Shown here one piece after another: positions 46,896 through 54,630 of a stretch of 64,000 bases of DNA. Source of the stretch: Xanthobacter oligotrophicus (lineage in GTDB: Bacteria > Pseudomonadota > Alphaproteobacteria > Rhizobiales > Xanthobacteraceae). A program made the position numbers and the translations under genes. The stretch covers positions 124,001 to 188,000 of the forward strand of contig NZ_VTTL01000001.1 in NCBI RefSeq assembly GCF_008364685.1, read 5' to 3'. How positions within the stretch are numbered: position 1 is the first letter of the stretch; the number at the start of each line of letters is the position of its first letter. A model generated the notes under the pieces. The model saw nothing but the letters and a program-made list of their open reading frames with translations. It was not told where the DNA came from and ran no database searches.

Positions 46896-49100
46896 ATGGC
46901 GCTCAGGCCGCAGCGAGCGGGCGTTTGCATTTGGACCAGCGGGCTTCTTCGCTCGGGCGTCGCCGCCTGCGCGCTGCTCGCCGGTATGGAAGGCGCGGCA
47001 CTCGCCCAGAGCGTGGCACCCGCGCCGGCACAGGCCGAGACAGAGGGCGAGATGTCCCTCGACACCATCACGGTGGCCGCCAGCCTCACGCCGGAACGCA
47101 CCATCGACGCCCTCGCCGCCATCAGCGTGGTGCGCCAGGACGACCTTGAACAACTCATGCCATCGCGCACGCAGGACGTGTTCTTCGGCATGCCTGGCAC
47201 CACGGTGATCCAGAACGGCAACTCGCCCCAGGCGTCCATCAACATCCGCGGCATGCAGGATTACGGGCGCGTGGCGGTGTTCGTGGACGGGGCGCGGCAG
47301 AACTTCACCCAGCTCGGCCACGGCACCGGCGCCGGCTCCTTCTTCCTGGAGCCGGGTCTTTTGGCCGACGTGGACGTGGTGCGCGGGCCGGTCTCCAACA
47401 TCTACGGCTCGGGCGCCATCGGCGGTGTGGTCACCATGCGCACCAAGGATGCCGACGACATCATCAAGAAGGGCCAGACCTGGGGCGCGGATGCCCTGAC
47501 CGAGTTCGGGTCCAACGGACCCATGGGCTTCGGCGCCCTGTTCGCGGCGGCGCGGGTGGGCCAGAACGTAGACCTGTTCCTCGGCGGCACCTATCGCGCC
47601 CAGAGCGACTACAAGGACGGCAACGGCGACGTGGTGCCCGGCACCGGCTACGACACCTGGACCGGCATCGCCAAGGCCACCTTCCGGCCGGCCGACTTCC
47701 ACGAAGTGAAGTTCACCGGCCTCAACTACAATGCCGATTACACCACCTACAATGCAGCGCTGGTGAACGGCAGCATTCCCACAACCGCTACCCAGTACGG
47801 CTCCACCGTGCTTAACCAGACCGCCACCGCGAGCTGGAACTACACCAACCCCAACGACACTGTGTTCGACTGGCGCAGCACGCTCTACTGGAACCGCGTG
47901 AAGCAGGACCAGGTCAAGGTGGCCGGCACCGCCAGCTCGGTGACGGGTGCCGTCGGCAATCCGCGCTATTTTACCATCGACACCGTGGGCTTCGACGCCA
48001 ACAACACGTCGCGCTTCGTCTGGAACGACATCCGCAACGCCATCACCATCGGCGGCGACTATTTCCATGACGACGTGAACAACGTGGACAATTACGGCTT
48101 CGGCGACGGCTACAATCCCTCCGGCGAGCGCGGCGTGGGCGGCGCCTTCGTGCAGTGGAAGGCCAATTATTCCAGCTGGCTGGAAGCGCAGGCGGCCGTG
48201 CGCTACGACACCTACAGCCTCAATGGCGACGGCGTCTCCACCGACGGCCAGCGCTTCTCGCCCAAGTTCACGCTGGGCATCACGCCCTGGAACTGGCTGA
48301 CCTTCTACGGCACCTATGCGGAAGGCTACCGAGCCCCGGCGGTGACGGAGACGCTGGTGAACGGCGCGCACCCGCCGAACATTCCCCTCGTCTTCTGCCC
48401 GGACGGCAGCTACGGCGTGTTCTGCTTCGTGCCCAACCCCTATCTTCAGCCGGAGGTGGGCAAGAACAAGGAACTCGGCCTCAACATCCGGTTCGACGAC
48501 ATCTTCGTGAAGGGCGACAAGTTCCGCGCCAAGGCCAACATCTACCGCAACGACGTGGACGACTACATCGAACTCGTCGGCTACCAGATGACGCGCTACG
48601 GCACCTATGCCAACTACCAGTACCAGAACATCGCCCAGGCGCGACTTCAGGGCTTCGAGCTGGAGAGCAATTACGACGCCGGGGCATGGTTCGCCGGCTT
48701 CAACGTCACGGTGGCCGACGGCGAGAACAGCGAAACCGGCGGGCCGCTCTCCAACACCATGCCCAACAACGTGGCGGGAACGCTCGGCGCCCGCTTCCTC
48801 GACAGGAAGCTGACCGTTTCCGTGCGCTGGCAGTGGGTCGCCGCCGTGACCGCGGCCGACATGCCGGCCGACGCGCCCTACGAGCCGACCCCGAGCTTCA
48901 ACCTCGTGAACGCCTATGTGGGCTACCAGCCCAGCGAGAACGTGCTTGCCTCGCTCTCCGTTGAGAACCTGCTCAACGAGCAGTACACTCAATACCAGCA
49001 GTTCCTGCCCAGCGCCGGCCTTACCGTGAAGGGCGGACTTCGCATCAGGTTCGGGGCAGACGCCATCGCCGCGGCGACACCGTCTCCCCTCTACAAGTAG
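46896..49100 (+). CDS. hmuR: TonB-dependent heme/hemoglobin receptor
   Basis: This 734-residue outer-membrane protein has a signal peptide ending ALAQS, then a TonB-box-like segment (DTITVAAS), a plug domain (RTQDVFFGMPGTTVIQNGNSPQASINIRGMQDYGRVAVFVDG) and a 22-strand barrel. The EGYRAPAVTETLVNG segment and NPYLQPEVGKNKELGLNI match the FRAP and NPxL motifs of heme receptors (FRAP appears here as YRAP). It imports heme with TonB-ExbBD energy; those genes are not in the window. It is divergent from hmuTUV and followed by the heme oxygenase. Confidence 0.92.
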   Translation: MALRPQRAGVCIWTSGLLRSGVAACALLAGMEGAALAQSVAPAPAQAETEGEMSLDTITVAASLTPERTIDALAAISVVRQDDLEQLMPSRTQDVFFGMPGTTVIQNGNSPQASINIRGMQDYGRVAVFVDGARQNFTQLGHGTGAGSFFLEPGLLADVDVVRGPVSNIYGSGAIGGVVTMRTKDADDIIKKGQTWGADALTEFGSNGPMGFGALFAAARVGQNVDLFLGGTYRAQSDYKDGNGDVVPGTGYDTWTGIAKATFRPADFHEVKFTGLNYNADYTTYNAALVNGSIPTTATQYGSTVLNQTATASWNYTNPNDTVFDWRSTLYWNRVKQDQVKVAGTASSVTGAVGNPRYFTIDTVGFDANNTSRFVWNDIRNAITIGGDYFHDDVNNVDNYGFGDGYNPSGERGVGGAFVQWKANYSSWLEAQAAVRYDTYSLNGDGVSTDGQRFSPKFTLGITPWNWLTFYGTYAEGYRAPAVTETLVNGAHPPNIPLVFCPDGSYGVFCFVPNPYLQPEVGKNKELGLNIRFDDIFVKGDKFRAKANIYRNDVDDYIELVGYQMTRYGTYANYQYQNIAQARLQGFELESNYDAGAWFAGFNVTVADGENSETGGPLSNTMPNNVAGTLGARFLDRKLTVSVRWQWVAAVTAADMPADAPYEPTPSFNLVNAYVGYQPSENVLASLSVENLLNEQYTQYQQFLPSAGLTVKGGLRIRFGADAIAAATPSPLYK

Positions 49101-49158
49101 CCACGCCGGTCCGGCGCAGCCAATTCACCATGCCATTTGTCACGTCGGAGTATGAGAA

Positions 49159-49494
49159 ATGTTCATTGCCACCAACAGGTTCAAGGTGAAGCACGGCTCG
49201 GAGGTCGAGTTCGAGCGGGTCTGGCGCGAGCGCGACACCTACATTGCCGCCGTTCCCGGCTTCGTCGCCTTCGATCTGTGCCGCGGCGCGGAGAAGGAGG
49301 AATACACCCTCTACATCTCCCACACCGTGTGGGCGACCAAGGCGGATTTCGAGGCCTGGACCAAGTCCGAAGCCTTCCGCCTTGCCCATCGCGATGCAGG
49401 ATCTTCGTCAAATCGCGTGAACTATATCGGCGGTCCGGAGTTTGAAGGGTACGAGTCCGTCCTTTCGCTGACCCCCGGTGAGAAGGCGGCTTGA
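49159..49494 (+). CDS. IsdG/HmuQ-type heme-degrading monooxygenase
   Basis: This 111-residue ABM-fold protein has the IsdG-family catalytic triad at the expected residues: Asn6 (ATNRFKV), Trp67 (FEAWTKS) and His77 (RLAHRD). Such enzymes open imported heme to release iron. It begins 58 bases after the receptor stop and shares its strand, so it is probably in the same operon. No HmuS-type heme chaperone is present nearby; this enzyme is the likely heme sink. Confidence 0.9.
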   Translation: MFIATNRFKVKHGSEVEFERVWRERDTYIAAVPGFVAFDLCRGAEKEEYTLYISHTVWATKADFEAWTKSEAFRLAHRDAGSSSNRVNYIGGPEFEGYESVLSLTPGEKAA

Positions 49495-49529
49495 GCATCC
49501 TTCGACGTTTCGACCCCTGAGTACCTCCA

Positions 49530-49564
49530 CCCGGCCGGGTCCGCCCGCGCCGGGTTTCTTTTTG
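49530..49564 (+). terminator. intrinsic terminator after the heme oxygenase gene
   Basis: CCCGGC (49530-49535) pairs with GCCGGG (49549-49554) across a GC-rich loop, followed directly by TTTCTTTTTG. It should end the receptor-oxygenase transcript. Confidence 0.75.
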
Positions 49565-49693
49565 TCTCGGCCCGGGCGGGTCAGGCGCGCTCTGCGGGGC
49601 GTGGGTCGGGGGCTTTTCTTGGCGGGCGCGGTTCTCTACCGTCGCGCCATCACTTTCGAACACGGCCACCGGGCCATCGGGATTTTCAGGACC

Positions 49694-51202
49694 ATGAGCG
49701 CATATTCCGAGCTTTCCGCCCATTTCACCCGCACCGCCGCCCTCGGCAATGGCATCGGCATCCTGCAATGGGACAGCGACACCATGATGCCCAAGGGCGC
49801 CGCCGAAACGCGCGCCGAGAGCCTGGCGCTGCTGCGGGTGCTCCATCACGGCATGGTGACCGACCCACGCATCGGTGACTGGCTCGCCGCCGCCTCCAGC
49901 GAGGACCTCGGCCCCTGGGAACAGGCGAACGTGCGCGAGATCGAGCGTCAGTATACCGTCCAGACCGCCCTGCCCGCCGACCTCGTGGAAGCGGCGAGCA
50001 GGGCTTCGTCCAAATGCGAGATGGCCTGGCGCAAGGCCCGCGCCGAAGCAGACTTCCCCGCGCTCCTGCCCTATTTGGAGGAGGTGCTGCGCCTGCAGCG
50101 CGAGATGGGCCAGGCCAAGGGCGAGAAGCTCGGCCTCTCCACCTATGACGCGCTGCTGAACGACTACGAGCCCGGCGGCCGCTCCGCGCGCATCGATGCC
50201 CTGTTCGACGATCTCGCCCAGTTCCTGCCCGCCTTTACCGAGCAGGTGCTGGAGGTGCAGTCCCGCCGCCCCGCGACGCCGCCTTTGTCCGGCCCGTTCG
50301 CGGTGGAGGCCCAGCGCGCCCTCGGCGTCGAGATGATGAGGACGGTGGGCTTCGATTTCGACCGCGGCCGCCTCGATGTCTCCACCCACCCCTTCTGCGG
50401 CGGGGCCGACAACGACGTGCGCATCACCACGCGCTACGACGAGGCCAATTTCTCCAAGGCCCTCATGGGGGTGCTGCACGAGACCGGGCACGCCCTCTAC
50501 GAGCAGGGCCGCCCCCACGACTACATCTTCCAGCCGGTGGGGCAGGCCCGCTCCATGAGCGTGCACGAGAGCCAGTCTCTGCTGATGGAGATGCAGGCCT
50601 GCCGCAGCCGCGAATTCCTCACCTTCGCCGCCCCGCGCATGCGCGCCGCCTTCAATGGCGCCGGCCCCGCCTGGGAGGCCGAGACCCTGTGGCGATCCTA
50701 TACGCGAGTGGAGCGCGGCTTCATCCGCGTGGATGCGGACGAGGTGACCTATCCCGCCCATGTCATCCTGCGCTACCGGCTGGAAAAGGCACTGATCGGC
50801 GACGAGATGAAGCTTTCCGACCTGCCCGGCGCCTGGGCCGAGGGCATGAAATCGCTGCTCGGCGTGGTGCCGCCGGACAACCGCCTCGGCTGCCTGCAGG
50901 ACATCCACTGGCCGAGCGGCGGCTGGGGCTATTTCCCCACCTACACCCTCGGCGCCATGACGGCGGCGCAGCTGTTCGACGCCGCCTGCACCGCCGACGC
51001 CGCCATCCTGCCCGGCATCGCCAGCGGCGATTTCGCGCCGCTGCTGGCGTGGCTGCGCACCAACGTGCACAGCCAGGGCTCGCTGCTGGAAACGGACGCG
51101 CTGCTCACCCGCGCCACCGGTCGCCCGCTCGACGCCTCGGTGTTCAAGGACCATCTGGTGCGGCGCTATGGCGGCGAGATGGAGCAGCACCAGGCGGCGT
51201 GA
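49694..51202 (+). CDS. M32-family metallocarboxypeptidase
   Basis: This 502-residue enzyme is of the Taq carboxypeptidase family. The zinc motif HETGH (in GVLHETGHALYEQG, near residue 262) and the third ligand Glu in SVHESQSLLMEMQ are both present, along with DVRITTRYDE and the YPAHVILRYRLEK and GYFPTYTLGAM signature segments. It removes C-terminal residues from peptides in the cytosol. The ATG at 49694 starts MSAYSELSAHF, as usual. The gene is solitary. Confidence 0.94.
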   Translation: MSAYSELSAHFTRTAALGNGIGILQWDSDTMMPKGAAETRAESLALLRVLHHGMVTDPRIGDWLAAASSEDLGPWEQANVREIERQYTVQTALPADLVEAASRASSKCEMAWRKARAEADFPALLPYLEEVLRLQREMGQAKGEKLGLSTYDALLNDYEPGGRSARIDALFDDLAQFLPAFTEQVLEVQSRRPATPPLSGPFAVEAQRALGVEMMRTVGFDFDRGRLDVSTHPFCGGADNDVRITTRYDEANFSKALMGVLHETGHALYEQGRPHDYIFQPVGQARSMSVHESQSLLMEMQACRSREFLTFAAPRMRAAFNGAGPAWEAETLWRSYTRVERGFIRVDADEVTYPAHVILRYRLEKALIGDEMKLSDLPGAWAEGMKSLLGVVPPDNRLGCLQDIHWPSGGWGYFPTYTLGAMTAAQLFDAACTADAAILPGIASGDFAPLLAWLRTNVHSQGSLLETDALLTRATGRPLDASVFKDHLVRRYGGEMEQHQAA

Positions 51203-51263
51203 GCCCCTCGTGTGCGATTCGTCGGAAGAATGCGGGTCCGCCCGCATTTTTCCGGAGCAATAG

Positions 51264-51301
51264 TTGACTAGGCAACCATACCGATATAGTTTCCTAGTCA
51301 A
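51264..51301. promoter_or_regulatory. promoter/operator of the MarR-DUF1398 pair
   Basis: TTGACTAGG (51264-51272) and its perfect inverse CCTAGTCAA (51293-51301) are separated by 20 bases. The first arm contains a -35-like TTGACT, and TATAGT (51285-51290) or TAGTTT (51287-51292) can serve as -10. A MarR dimer on each half-site, or a dimer bridging them, would cover the promoter, as expected for autoregulation. Confidence 0.65.
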
Positions 51302-51315
51302 TCAATGAGGTTCAT

Positions 51316-51795
51316 TTGACCGATCCCGCCCCCATCGCACCTCAGCCCGCCTTGCCGGCGCTGGACTCCCATCTCGGCTACTGGCTGCGCTTCGTTTCCA
51401 ATCAGGTCTCGCATGCCTTCAGCCTCAAGCTGGAGCGGCGCGGCGTGACGGTGGCGGAATGGGTGCTGCTGCGCGAGCTGTTCGAGCAGCGGGCCGCCGT
51501 CCCCAGCGCCCTCGCGGATCGCCTCGGCATGACGCGCGGCGCCATTTCCAAGCTGGCCGACCGGCTCGCGGCCAAGGGCCTCGCGACGCGAACGGCCGCC
51601 AAGGACGACCGCCGCTTCCAGAGCCTCGCCCTCACGCCGGAGGGGCACGGGCTGGTGCCGGAACTCGCGGCGCTGGCGGATGCCAATGATGCAGAATTCT
51701 TCGGCCACCTGTCCGCCGGAGAGCGGACACAGGTCGAGGCGGTCATGAAGGCCATCGTCCGCCGCCTCGGCTTGCGGACCGTGCCGGTGGATTGA
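51316..51795 (+). CDS. MarR-family transcriptional regulator
   Basis: This 159-residue protein has a winged helix core: VAEWVLLRELFEQ, SALADRLGMTRGAISKLADRLAAKGLATR and the wing KDDRRFQSLALT. The start is TTG at 51316, 15 bases after the end of a 9-bp inverted repeat. The next gene, a DUF1398 protein, follows 45 bases later on the same strand, so the regulator probably controls itself and that gene. Ligand unknown. Confidence 0.88.
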   Translation: MTDPAPIAPQPALPALDSHLGYWLRFVSNQVSHAFSLKLERRGVTVAEWVLLRELFEQRAAVPSALADRLGMTRGAISKLADRLAAKGLATRTAAKDDRRFQSLALTPEGHGLVPELAALADANDAEFFGHLSAGERTQVEAVMKAIVRRLGLRTVPVD

Positions 51796-51840
51796 CCGCA
51801 GTCCCTGCCTGACCAATCGCAACACCCAAGGAGAAGCCCC

Positions 51841-52242
51841 ATGGACACGAACGTGGTGGATGTCATGCGCGAAAGCGTGGCGGCCTCGGACGAAGAGCGC
51901 ATCACTTTCGGCGAGGTGGTGGCCCGGCTCATGGCGGCGGGCGTCGAGCGCTATGACGCCGACCTTGTGCGCGCCGAGAAGACTTTCTATCTGCCCGATG
52001 ATTCCAGCATCGTCCTTCCCAACGCGCCCGTAGTCGGCACAGCTCCGGCGGCGTTCTCGGCCGCCGGCGTCGAGGCCGCGGTGCGGGCCATCCAGGCCGG
52101 GCGGATCCGCTACAAGGAATTCTGCCGGCAGATCGTCGCCGCCGGATGCGTCGGTTATCAGGTCAGCCTCAGCGGACGGCGCGCCATCTATTACGGGCGC
52201 ACCGGCGACGCCCATGTGGAATGGTTCCCCGGCGCCCGCTGA
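51841..52242 (+). CDS. DUF1398 family protein
   Basis: This 133-residue soluble protein is recognised as DUF1398 (YbcV-like) by FGEVVARLMAAGVERYDADLVRAEKTFY and the C-terminal GYQVSLSGRRAIYYGRTGDAHVEWFP. Family function is unknown. A strong GGAG lies upstream of the ATG. It sits behind the MarR gene, suggesting stress- or ligand-induced expression. Confidence 0.82.
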   Translation: MDTNVVDVMRESVAASDEERITFGEVVARLMAAGVERYDADLVRAEKTFYLPDDSSIVLPNAPVVGTAPAAFSAAGVEAAVRAIQAGRIRYKEFCRQIVAAGCVGYQVSLSGRRAIYYGRTGDAHVEWFPGAR

Positions 52243-52346
52243 GACCCCCAATCCCTTTCACGGCAAAGCTTCTCGACTTTTGCATCCGCCTGTCGGTCAT
52301 GGGCATACTCCCGCGTCCTAGGACAAGACGACAGGGAGCCTTGCCC

Positions 52347-52721
52347 ATGATGTACGCCATCCTCTGCTACCATGAAGAAGACGTAGTCTGCGCCTGGAGC
52401 AAGGAGGAGGACGACGCCGTCATGGCGAAGCTCGCCGTGGTGCAGGACCGCCTGATCAAGGCAGGCAAGATGGGCGCCTCGCTGCGCCTGCTGCCCACCA
52501 CCGCCGCCACCACCCTGCGCAAGAGCGAGGAGCCGCCCCTCGTCATCGACGGGCCGTTCGCCGAGACCAAGGAGCAGTTGCTCGGCTTCTATCTGGTGGA
52601 CGCCGCCGACCTCGACGACGCCCTCGCCATCGCCCGCGACCTCGCCGCCGCCAATCCCGGCGGCGCCTATGAAATCCGGCCGGTTGGCATGTTCTTCCCC
52701 GACCAGCGGGTAGCCCCGTGA
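52347..52721 (+). CDS. YCII/DGPF-domain protein
   Basis: This 124-residue protein has the YCII ferredoxin-like fold: MYAILCYHEEDVVCAWSKEE, VIDGPFAETKEQLLGFYLVDA and a C-terminal GGAYEIRPVGMF. The DGPF motif is present. Such proteins are coded next to ECF42 sigma factors, and here the stop codon overlaps the GTG start of the sigma gene by four bases. They are thought to relate to sigma function, but a mechanism is not established. ATG 52350 could also serve as start. Confidence 0.9.
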   Translation: MMYAILCYHEEDVVCAWSKEEDDAVMAKLAVVQDRLIKAGKMGASLRLLPTTAATTLRKSEEPPLVIDGPFAETKEQLLGFYLVDAADLDDALAIARDLAAANPGGAYEIRPVGMFFPDQRVAP

Positions 52722-53977
52722 CCACGCCGGCACTGGTTGATCCGGCCTGGATCAACGCCGCGCTCACCGCTGCGCGGCCCCAGGCGGTGGCGGCCCTGCT
52801 GCGCTATTTCCGCGACCTCGACACCGCGGAGGAAGCCTTTCAGGAAGCCTGCCTGCGCGCGCTGAAAACCTGGCCGGTGAACGGCCCGCCGCGCGATCCC
52901 GCCGCGTGGCTAATCCTGGTGGGCCGCAATGCCGCTCTGGATGGGGTCCGCAAGCGCGCGCGGCATGATCCCCTGCCCCCGGATGAGCAATTGTCCGATC
53001 TCGACGATGCCGAAGCCGGCCTCGCCGAACGGCTGGACAATTCCCACTATCGCGACGACGTGCTGCGCCTGCTCTTCATCTGCTGCCATCCCGAATTGCC
53101 GGTCACCCAGCAGATCGCGCTCGCCCTGCGCATCGTCTCGGGCCTGTCGGTAAAGCAGATCGCCCGCGCCTTTCTCGTCAGCGAGGCGGCCATGGAGCAG
53201 CGCATCACCCGCGCCAAGGGCCGCATCGCCAAGGCCGACGTGCCGTTCGAGGCGCCGGGCCCGGTGGAGCGGGCCGAGCGGCTCGGCACCGTGGCGGCCA
53301 TGGTTTATCTCGTGTTCAACGAAGGCTATTCGGCCGGTCCCGATCCGGACCGCTCCCCGCTGTCCGACGACGCCATCCGCCTCGCCCGGCTGCTGCTGCG
53401 CCTGTTCCCCACCGAGCCGGAAATCATGGGTCTCAATGCCCTCCTCCTGCTCCAGCACGCCCGCTCCGCCGCCCGCTTCGACGCCGACGGCCGCGTGATC
53501 CTGCTGGACGCGCAGGACCGTTCCAGATGGGACCGCGCCCGCATCACCGAAGGCCTGGCCCTGATCGACAAGGCGGTGCGCCATCGCCGGCCCGGCGCCT
53601 ATCAGGTGCAGGCGGCCATCGCCGCCCTCCACGCCCGCGCGCCCCGGCCGGAGGAGACGGACTGGGCGCAGATCGACGCGCTCTATGCGACGCTGGAATA
53701 TCTCCAGCCCTCGCCCGTGGTCACGCTCAACCGCGCCGTGGCGGTGAGCAAGGTGAGGGGTGCCGCGGCGGCCCTCGCCATGATCGAGCCGCTGGCACCT
53801 CAGCTTTCAGGCTATTTCCACTATTTCGGCGCGCGCGGCGCCTTCCTGCTGGAACTGGGCCGGCGGGCGGAGGCGCGGGAAGCCTTCGACCGCGCCATCG
53901 CCCTCGCCAACACGCCGGCCGAGGCCGACCACATCCGCACCCATCTCGACCGGCTGATGGCCGAGGCGGGGGCCTGA
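52718..53977 (+). CDS. ECF42-type RNA polymerase sigma factor with C-terminal extension
   Basis: This 419-residue sigma factor starts at GTG 52718. Sigma2 (ALLRYFRDLDTAEEAFQEACLRALKTW) and sigma4 (VTQQIALALRIVSGLSVKQIARAFLVSEAAMEQRITRAKGRI) take the first 170 residues. The remaining 250 residues are the TPR-like SnoaL-free extension of the ECF42 group (LVFNEGYSAGPD, EIMGLNALLLLQHAR, GAYQVQAAIAALHA, VVTLNRAVAVSKVRG). ECF42 factors lack a classical anti-sigma; the extension is thought to control them. The VOC protein gene follows 93 bases later. Confidence 0.92.
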   Translation: MTTPALVDPAWINAALTAARPQAVAALLRYFRDLDTAEEAFQEACLRALKTWPVNGPPRDPAAWLILVGRNAALDGVRKRARHDPLPPDEQLSDLDDAEAGLAERLDNSHYRDDVLRLLFICCHPELPVTQQIALALRIVSGLSVKQIARAFLVSEAAMEQRITRAKGRIAKADVPFEAPGPVERAERLGTVAAMVYLVFNEGYSAGPDPDRSPLSDDAIRLARLLLRLFPTEPEIMGLNALLLLQHARSAARFDADGRVILLDAQDRSRWDRARITEGLALIDKAVRHRRPGAYQVQAAIAALHARAPRPEETDWAQIDALYATLEYLQPSPVVTLNRAVAVSKVRGAAAALAMIEPLAPQLSGYFHYFGARGAFLLELGRRAEAREAFDRAIALANTPAEADHIRTHLDRLMAEAGA

Positions 53978-54070
53978 AAAAGTTCGTGGCCGGCTGTCGG
54001 GACGCCGGCGCATGGGACGTTCTTGAAGCACGGGCGCCCCCTTTTCCGGGGCTTCAGCAGGAGGAAGACC

Positions 54071-54508
54071 ATGTCCGATACCGCCGAGACGACCACTCCC
54101 ACGGCCGATTTCAGCGCCATGCCCCCGGTGAAAGGCGGGGTCACGGCCTACCTGACGGTGGACGGCGCCATGAAGGCGGTCGAGTTCTACAAGAGTGCCC
54201 TTGGCGCGGAGCTCGCCTTCGCCATCCCCCCGGATGACAGCGGCCGCACCATGCACGTACACCTCTACATCAACGGCAGCTCGGTGATGCTGGCCGACCC
54301 TTATCCCGAATATTGCGCCGGCCCTGTCGAGAAGCTTGGCGGCTTCAATCTCAGCCTGCACGTCACGGACACGGACGCTGCATTCGAGCGGGCCGTGGCG
54401 GCGGGGGCGAGCGCGATGATGCCGCCGTCCGACATGTTCTGGGGCGCGCGCTATGCGCAGGTGCGCGATCCCTTCGGCGTGGTCTGGGCCTTCAACCAGC
54501 CGCACTGA
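54071..54508 (+). CDS. VOC-family protein (PhnB/glyoxalase-like)
   Basis: This 145-residue protein has a single VOC module: VTAYLTVDGAMKAVEFYKSALGAE, MHVHLYINGSSVMLADPYPE, MPPSDMFWGARYAQVRDPFGVVWAFNQPH. It fits PhnB-like small proteins often found beside ECF42-YCII genes. The ATG at 54071 follows AGGAGGAAGACC, a strong Shine-Dalgarno. It may be a target of the sigma factor upstream; substrate unknown. Confidence 0.87.
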   Translation: MSDTAETTTPTADFSAMPPVKGGVTAYLTVDGAMKAVEFYKSALGAELAFAIPPDDSGRTMHVHLYINGSSVMLADPYPEYCAGPVEKLGGFNLSLHVTDTDAAFERAVAAGASAMMPPSDMFWGARYAQVRDPFGVVWAFNQPH

Positions 54509-54630
54509 CGGTCTCTCAATGCTATCGGCCCCGGTCTTCGACCGGAGCCGATAGGGCTTCGCTCAATCGCCGCGCGGGCCTGGCCGACGGGGGGCTGCGA
54601 CGCTCGCCAACCAGCCCCGTTGGTAGAGGC

